From Magnaporthiopsis rhizophila (Eukaryota > Ascomycota > Sordariomycetes > Magnaporthales > Magnaporthaceae), in assembly GCA_003049465.1 (NCBI GenBank), contig PYSS01000126.1:1-64000 (forward strand): DNA of 64,000 bases. The letters run 5' to 3'. This document shows, one piece after another, positions 57,757 through 64,000 of this stretch. The notes below the pieces were generated by a model that had not been told where the DNA came from, did no database searches, and saw only the letters and a list, made by a program, of their open reading frames with translations. Position numbers and translations under genes: made by a program. Position 1 is the stretch's first letter; each line of letters starts with the position of its first letter.

Positions 57757-58157
57757 ATGTTCTCGACAACCTCTTTAGCTGGTGGTCGACGTTTTCTTCT
57801 TCCTGTTTGATCCCATCCATTTGTTGTTGCCCGATGCGGACCCGTTGCATTTTTTTTTCTGGGGCAGCGGAGCTGGGAAGGTGAGCCCGGAGCCCCACCT
57901 CGCGTGTGCTGACCAATTGCCTGGCACCCAGTGCGACACCCAGGCACCTCAACCGACTGTGTGTTATACCAATGAAGTTCTCGACAGCCCCTTTAGCTGA
58001 TGGTTGGTTTTTTTTTTTTTCCTGTTTCCTTTCCTATCCTATTTCCTTTTCTATCCTATTTCCTCTCCTTTCTTTTTCTTGCTTGCGTGCGCCCCTCGCC
58101 CTTGTTTTTCTGGGGCCGCAGAGTTGGGAAGGAACGAGCCCCAGAGCCCCACCTGGC
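57757..58157 (+). repeat. Diverged tandem duplication of about 150-190 bp upstream of the Asn-synthetase-domain gene
   Basis: Unit A (about 57757-57904) and unit B (about 57965-58157) share GTTCTCGACA, CCTTTAGCTG, a TTCCTGTTT stretch, TTTTCTGGGGC, GCTGGGAAGG or its variant, and GAGCCCCACCT. The offset grows from 208 bp to about 250 bp because unit B carries an inner repeat of TCCTATTTCC-type segments. Several differences are C/T or G/A. Confidence 0.65.
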
Positions 58158-58245
58158 CTCGCTTTCTCAACCTCAAATCTCTGCGGGCGACGGCGCTGGG
58201 TTCCATTGACTTCCACTCGCGACTCAGCCCGAGAGACGAGGCAGC

Positions 58246-60044
58246 ATGTGCGGCATCCATCTTGCCATTCAGTGTGCCTCCTCGGCCCTGTACCCCATCG
58301 ACAGCCTGCTCAGGCGCCGGCTGCGCAACCGCGGACCTGATCACATCGGCCACGTCGAGGCGCGCTTCGCCGACGCGGTCTTGGCCTTCACCTCGACAGT
58401 TCTCGCGCTACGAGGCTCCACTATCACCACCCAGCCATTCCAGGACACATCTTCCGGCTCGGTCCTCTGCTGGAACGGCGAGGCCTGGAAGATCGATGGC
58501 CGCCATGTCCACGGCAACGATGGCGCGGAGCTGTTTGCCCTTTTTAACCAGCCAGACACAGATATCCTCGACACCATCCGCGCCATTGAGGGTCCGTTTG
58601 CGCTCGTCTTTTTTGACAAGCCCTCTGGCCGGCTCTTCTATGCACGAGACCGCCTCGGTCGCCGCTCTCTGGTGACGAGGCGTGACGAGGCTGACGGCTC
58701 GCTTCGTCTTTCGAGCATTGCCGAACAACCCGACCCTTCTTGGGTAGAGGTAGAGGCTGACGGGATATACGTTCTTGACCTCAACATGCTCTTCTCTCCT
58801 TCTCCTCCCCCACCGGTACGGCATCCCTGGGTTGCAGCCCCAGACTTGAGCCAACGGATGTCCGGGATTGGCGTGTTCAACATTCAGATACCTCAAGCTT
58901 TGGATTCTGAGTCGTCGGCCTGGCCGGAGGCTGCTGCGGTCCCGGCGCTGCGAAATCACTTGACGGAATCGCTCCGTCTTCGCATACTGGGTGTCCCAGA
59001 ACCGCCTTCGTCTGGCCAGGGTATCGACACGAGGGTCGCCGTCCTATTTTCCGGCGGCCTGGACTGTACCGTTCTGGCCAGACTGTGCCATGATTTGTTG
59101 CCGGCCACACAGGGGATCGATCTTCTCAATGTGGCCTTTGAGAACCCTCGCATCGCCTCTCAAACAGAGAAGTGTGATACACATGACCTGGATAGCCTTT
59201 ACGAGGCTTGCCCGGACAGGGTTACTGGAAGGAAGTCCTTTGCGGAGCTCCTCCGGCTCTGCCCAGAGCGAGCCTGGAGGTTCATTGCTGTGGGTGTCGG
59301 CGGTCCCTTGAGTGTGCTGCTAGCGGCTAACATGCAACAGATTGACATCCCATTTGCAGAGGCAACTGCCCATAGATACAACGTCATCTCACTGATGCAC
59401 CCACACAACACGGAGATGGACTTGTCCATCGCGTACGCACTCTACTTTGCGGCTCGCGGCAAGGGCAAGTGCAACATAGCCGAGGAGACCGGTTTGCGGA
59501 GCCGGAATAATTGTTCTACGCCTGCTCGCATTCTACTTTCGGGCCTCGGCGCCGACGAGCTGTTCGGCGGCTATGTACGTCATGCGACAGCTTATTCTCG
59601 GCGAGGGTACGAGGGCCTGCTGGAGGAGCTTTTGCTAGATGTGGGAAGACTTGGAAAGCGCAACCTGGGCCGAGACGACAGGGTCATGGGAAACTGGGGA
59701 AGGGAAGTCCGCTTCCCATTTCTGGACGAGCGGCTCGTTCGATGGGCCGTGGAACTGCCGGTTTGGCAGAAATGCGACTTCGGCAGGGCAGGAACGTCGC
59801 ACCCTGGTGATGATTCCGATATCGAGCCTGCAAAAAGGGTGCTGCGGTTGCTGGCAATGGCTTTGGGAATGACCAGTGTCGCGCGGGAGAAGAAACGGGC
59901 GGTAAGTACAAAGCTCGACTGAGCTTGTGAGAAGGCTTTTATGAGAAATTGCACCGCTGACTGCGCGACTAGATACAATTCGGGTCGCGGACAGCCAAGA
60001 TGGAGAGCAGCAAGGTCAAAGGCACTACCCTCATCTCTTTGTAG
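58246..60044 (+). CDS. Asparagine-synthetase-domain protein (ASNSD1-type)
   Basis: Model join(58246..59901,59973..60044), 575 aa. The intron (GTAAGT, branch GCTGAC, CTAG) leads to a 23-codon last exon. The N-terminus MCGIHLAIQ supplies the class II glutamine amidotransferase nucleophile Cys2, and the domain includes RNRGPDHIG, SVLCWNGEAW and GPFALVFFDK. The C-terminal synthetase-like domain has the ATP-binding loop SGGLD (269-273) and LSGLGADELFGGYVRH (Ser432-Glu438), then REVRFPFLDE. Compared with true asparagine synthetase it is diverged between these blocks, as in ASNSD1, whose biochemical role is unclear. Activity is therefore not certain. The start is fixed by the required Met-Cys. Confidence 0.9.
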
Positions 60045-61930
60045 CCGTTTCCCGCCGGCTGGCCGTCGATCCCGTTTTGTGACGCACACAAAGCTCCCCT
60101 GCTCCCGAGATCCCGGTGATGATGACAGAAATAAGAATCAGATACTTCCGAGCCGGGGGGTTAAAACAGACACGGGCTGTTCGGCATATCTGCAACTGTG
60201 TGTCTCGGCCCGCCTCGGCGTGTCGAAACCCTTTGCTGACTGTCGCACGAGCACCGGTCGAGCCACCGCAGAGCTGTGACGAAGTTAAAGGCAAGTCTGA
60301 GCCGGCATATAATAGCGACGCTCTGTGCGCGACCACATCCCATAATTCTTCTTTGCCCTAGACGATTGCTCGTGGCGGGCATGTTTAGATGACACGAACT
60401 TTGCACCGTATCTACCACCTACCTACCTATTCATGTGTTTGGCCGGTCGAGTGATCAGTTGCCGACGTTATACTTTACTGTTTGTATGGGGAAGCCTGGG
60501 TCGCCCTGCTCTGGAGACAGCCTTGTTGACGCAATGGCGTTTCCTCCTAGAGCCAGCACACATGTTCCTGCGTGCACAGCCCGGCCGGTGTCACGGCTGC
60601 CGCACCGGATCTCCCCGGTGGCGGAGCACAAGGCGCTCGTTTATCTTGTGGGCACGTCACACACTATGTATACACACTTGCCCGCTCTGCCCAAGTGCCG
60701 TGCCGGCAAGAGTTGTGTTCTCAATCCCAACCACTCAGATTTGAGCTTCAACAGGACGCGCAGCAGCGCCAGAAGTGCCGAGCGGCATGGCAACGCGGGA
60801 CGGGAGACTAGGCGTCACATTTGTCTCATCTGGTGGTATTGGGCATTGGCTATACGATAGGAGGGGCGCCGGGAGTGTCGGAGCATTTCCTTGGCTGGGC
60901 GCACTGACCCACGGGCTCCCATCGCTGCACTGCACTCTGTGTTTGATTTCCTTGTGTTGGCCTGTGTGGGCTTGCGTCCGGGCCGGTGGTTCTGCTCGCT
61001 CGCTACTGCAGCGACATGTCAGTAGGTGTTGTTTTTATTGCAAGTTGCTCGATACCAAACTTGATGTTATCTGGTTACTTGGTTTTTTTTTCTGGACCCA
61101 TTAGTCGAGCCGCGGTTGTTTTACATTGGCCACGCATTCCCTGCCGCGTCGGCAAACGCCGTCGATTGCCCCAGTTAACCCCTGTCTACTGGAGCTCTCT
61201 ACCCCACCGGGATGTGCTTTCAACAGCCCCTGGGATCACGGATCTGATGCACGAGCTTGCAGCTCTAGCGGATCGGCAGCCCCGGGGCTCGAGCCTTCTT
61301 GCTCCGACCCTAAAGACGTTCGAGACCAGCCTGACCTGGATCCTTCGACCACTTTAGCTGCCCGTTCAAACATGCGCCTGCCCGCCGCCATGTCACCCAC
61401 GGCGCCCTTTAGGCTTTGGGCCGGCATGGGATGAGACTTGAGAGGTGATTTCTGCCCAGCCTGCGCGGCCGTTTTTCTTTGTCGTCTGGCCGTCTCTTCT
61501 CGCCCTGCCGTCCGAGATAAGGCGGCTTGGTCTACCCACAACATAAACGCCGAACCACGGCCCCCTCCCACTTGGAGCTCCTCGTCCCAAAGCCAGCCCC
61601 TGCCGTTGCCTTGGACGCCAACTGCCCTCGTTTTATATCCGCCTTGGTGACCCCACTGCACGCCCTTCACACGCCGCACATGTAGCCGCTCGTTGCTCCA
61701 TCCGGCTGTATGCAAGCTTCCACCACGGCTGTCTTATGTCTCGTCTGTAGCTGGAGATATCGTTGAATGCGCCTGCGCCTGCCCACTGCCTGCCTGACGC
61801 GGCCCACACACATTCAACAAAAAGGTTGGCAGCCAGCAACTGTGCCGCCAACCCTTTTGTCTCCGTCATCTTTGAGATTCCGTCTGCATTCTAGAAGCCC
61901 CCAGCACTGTCGCAAAAAAATCGCAACATC
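60045..61930. other. Intergenic, no gene seen
   Basis: 1.9 kb with only short random frames. A (CCTA)n-like stretch CCACCTACCTACCTATT lies at about 60415-60431. It probably contains the promoter of the downstream four-TM gene. Confidence 0.55.
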
Positions 61931-63229
61931 ATGTTACAATCAGGTTTGCCGCCCCTCACCAGGACGATGAGCGAGCCCTCGGTTCGTGCCCGGACTCCCC
62001 CTGAGCGCCATGACGACACCCAGTCGACCACGACCACGATTTTTCCCCCTTCCGAAGACCCTACGATGCCCGCCACCGCAGGCGCTCCCATGACGCCGTG
62101 TCTCACGCCGGTGGAATACCCCCACCCGGGGAGGCCAGTTTCCTTCTCCAACCGTCCGGTGAGCGGGGGCGGCGCCCGAACTTCTCGCTTCATCGAAACG
62201 CCCCTGTTCGAATACACGCCGGCCAACTCCATCTATGAGGAGGACGGCAGCGGCGCCTCCCGATCCGAATCGCAGGACCGGCGGGCCTCGGCCGTCCGGC
62301 TGATCCTCCGCCTTACCGAGAGCGTGTCCCACCTCGCCGTCGTAGTGATGCTGCTGGCTATCATGTCTTCGTTTCTCGCCACGTCGTCGAGGTGGTACCG
62401 CGCCATGTCGTAAGTTGCATCCCGCTCTTTCTTAATTCATATCAGGAGCAGGCAGGCGCCCATAGGACGGCCCCCCGACACATGAACATCTTTAGACCAA
62501 CACATTTTCTCCTGCTGTTCTAGACCAGAAGCAGTCGCCCTCGTGGTAGTCCTATCTCTGGATGCTCTGTTCGATCTCCGGGCGCTCGCGCTGTGCCGCA
62601 CGCCGTGGCCCGGGTGGGCGCTCGTGTCGCGCCTGCTTCTCGGCCTGGCCTACCTGGCCATCTTCATGGCTTACATCGGCGTCGGCCGCTCCGTGTTTCC
62701 TTTCGACTTCAGCTACTGGGGCATGTCTCCCGGCTACGGCGCGCCGCTCGTCTTCCTGCTCATGTGGCTGCTCGGCGTCTGGAACCTCGTCCACGCCGCC
62801 GTCCACAGGTACGCGTTCGCATCCGCCCTGGGCGCCTGCCTCGGGCTATTCAAACGGCCCAACGCTTCGGCCCTCGCGCCCGCGCCCGCCATGATGATGG
62901 CCGAGGATCGTCGGCGTGACAACGACGCCGGTGGCGGGTTCATGGCTGCGATCAGGGGGCTGCGGATCCGGCGAAGCGCGGCGCCGGGCGGCGGCGGTGG
63001 CGGCGGTGGCGGCGGTAACGCTCATCATAACGACGACGTCGAGGCCGCATCTCGGCCTCGGCGGCCAACTAGTAGCCGCGCGGGCACCGTGGCGCCAATC
63101 ATGGCGCAGTCGAGCGAGATGGACCTGGCGACCCTCAACGGCCGCGGGTCGCAATCCCAGGACAACAAGATCATGGACAGCACGTCGACGCTCGGCAACG
63201 TCCTCCCGCCGGCCGCGAATCGGGCTTGA
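61931..63229 (+). CDS. Four-TM MARVEL-like membrane protein, unknown function
   Basis: Model join(61931..62409,62524..63229), 394 aa, with one 114-bp intron (GTAAGT to CTAG). The N-terminal about 115 residues are cytosolic and disordered, rich in Pro, Thr and Ser. Four hydrophobic segments follow: HLAVVVMLLAIMSSFLA just before the intron, AVALVVVLSLDALFDLRALA just after it, LLLGLAYLAIFMAYIGVG, and PLVFLLMWLLGVWNLVHAAV. The C-terminal tail has a ten-Gly run, many Arg and Ser, and ends LPPAANRA. Topology (four TMs, long cytosolic ends) is that of fungal MARVEL-like integral membrane proteins, whose roles are mostly unknown. An in-frame second ATG at residue 13 is an alternative start. Confidence 0.75.
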
Positions 63230-63627
63230 TGTGGCGGACGCTATACTGCCGGTATCAATAATATCCTTTCTAAAGGCTGCTGTGGACAGTTTCTTGTATG
63301 GTGGTTTCGACCAAATTTTTTTTTACCTTGTTGTAATAGATAGAGATGATACGACTTTAATGATGCTTTTAAGAGCGCGCGCCGCTTGGTGCTTTTTATT
63401 CCACTTGCTCGGAGGCAATATTTATTTCGTCAAACACTGCTGATTCAAAAGTGGAAGAATCAGGACGTCATGCATACGTGGTCTACCAGTGGTCGTAAGC
63501 TGGACTTGCAAGGGCGAGATTATACGGGTTCATCGTTCCTCGCTTTTAGTTACACGTCTTTGCATCTATCTAATCATTGATGTCATTACGCCTAAAACCA
63601 AATTAATTCCCCCGGCTCTTCTCCCAT
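63230..63627. other. Convergent intergenic region
   Basis: 3' regions of the four-TM gene (+) and the replication factor C gene (-). Nothing specific seen. Confidence 0.55.
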
Positions 63628-64000
63628 TCAGCCCATCAGCTCGACGCCCTGCCTGATGACGCCGACGACGGCGCCGGTCTGGACGACCTCGCTGCTGCCG
63701 CCGGCGACCCTGTGCTCGATCTGGGCCAGGCCGTCGAGCCACTGGATCATGACCTCGGGCTTGACCTCGAGCTTGACCACCTCCTCGGACAGGGCCGTGA
63801 TGATGTCCGCCAGGGCCAGGCCCCTCGACACCTTGAGGGCGTTGATGGTGCCCAGGCACTGGATGACGTCGCTGGTGCCCAGCAGCGTGCTGAGGATCTC
63901 CTTGATAGCGTCGGGAGGCGGCGCGGCGATGCAGGTGTAGATGGACTCGACCGTCACCACGTCCCTGTCCACCTTCTCGTTGGGTTCCAGAGGAGGTGCG
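63628..64000 (-). CDS. Replication factor C subunit 3, C-terminal part (runs off the window)
   Basis: The frame is open to the right edge, so only about the last 124 codons are visible. The sequence VDRDVVTVESIYTCIAAPPP, then DAIKEILSTLLGTSD, KVSRGLALADIITALSEEV, QWLDGLAQIEHRVAGGSSE and VVQTGAVVGVIRQGVELMG is the collar domain of the small clamp-loader subunit RFC3. RFC loads the PCNA sliding clamp at primer-template junctions. The AAA+ ATPase domain, with Walker motifs, lies beyond the window. Confidence 0.9.
   Translation of the reverse strand, partial: APPLEPNEKVDRDVVTVESIYTCIAAPPPDAIKEILSTLLGTSDVIQCLGTINALKVSRGLALADIITALSEEVVKLEVKPEVMIQWLDGLAQIEHRVAGGSSEVVQTGAVVGVIRQGVELMG

Overview
The window comes from a filamentous ascomycete, most likely a Sordariomycete. 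Coding DNA is GC-rich. Introns are short (about 65-200 bp), with GTRNGT-like donors, RCTRAC branch points and YAG acceptors. The NDR kinase at 29.9-32.1 kb closely matches Neurospora COT-1 as I remember it, and a DIM-2-type DNA methyltransferase is present. A placement near Magnaporthales is only a guess. The assembly is draft quality: two N gaps and one single N sit inside long homopolymers or microsatellites.

Layout. 0.2-3.1 kb: a mitochondrial PPR-like protein (+). 3.8-7.4 kb: a DIM-2 C5-cytosine DNA methyltransferase (+) whose frame is broken three times. 9.4-10.8 kb: a secreted Ser/Thr-rich protein with a CBM19-like cysteine module (+). 11.7-14.4 kb: VPS9/CUE Rab5 exchange factor (+). 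14.7-16.3 kb: secreted GH5 glycoside hydrolase (-). 17.6-19.3 kb: an unfamiliar secreted protein with three copies of a four-cysteine module (-). 20.3-20.9 kb: a small MARVEL-like membrane protein (+). 21.4-23.1 kb: family III CoA-transferase (+). 23.7-25.6 kb: PHD-finger protein (+). 27.0-28.1 kb: a degenerate SDR (+). 28.5-29.2 kb: SF3A2 splicing factor (+). 29.9-32.1 kb: COT-1 kinase (-). 33.9-35.3 kb: TIM54 (+). 35.6-36.7 kb: a FAM192A/Fyv6-type protein (-) with a sequence gap in its intron. 38.9-40.0 kb: a Clg1/Pho85-type cyclin (-). 40.0-49.6 kb: 9.5 kb with no gene I can support. 49.6-51.2 kb: RSC7/NPL6 (-). 52.6-53.7 kb: TFIIB (-). 54.8-55.6 kb: a single-pass membrane protein (-). 57.1-58.2 kb: an intron-bearing initiator tRNA-Met among decayed copies of itself and other tandem repeats. 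58.2-60.0 kb: an asparagine-synthetase-domain protein (+). 61.9-63.2 kb: a four-TM membrane protein (+). 63.6 kb to the edge: the C-terminus of replication factor C subunit 3 (-).

Most of the window is ordinary core-genome content (transcription, splicing, chromatin, trafficking, mitochondrial import, polarity signalling), and the genes are not arranged as a pathway or cluster. The points most worth following are the apparently inactivated DIM-2 gene, the three-module cysteine-repeat secreted protein, the rearranged initiator tRNA locus, and the large gene-free stretch. All exon boundaries were chosen by eye from splice signals and frame continuity; no RNA evidence was available.
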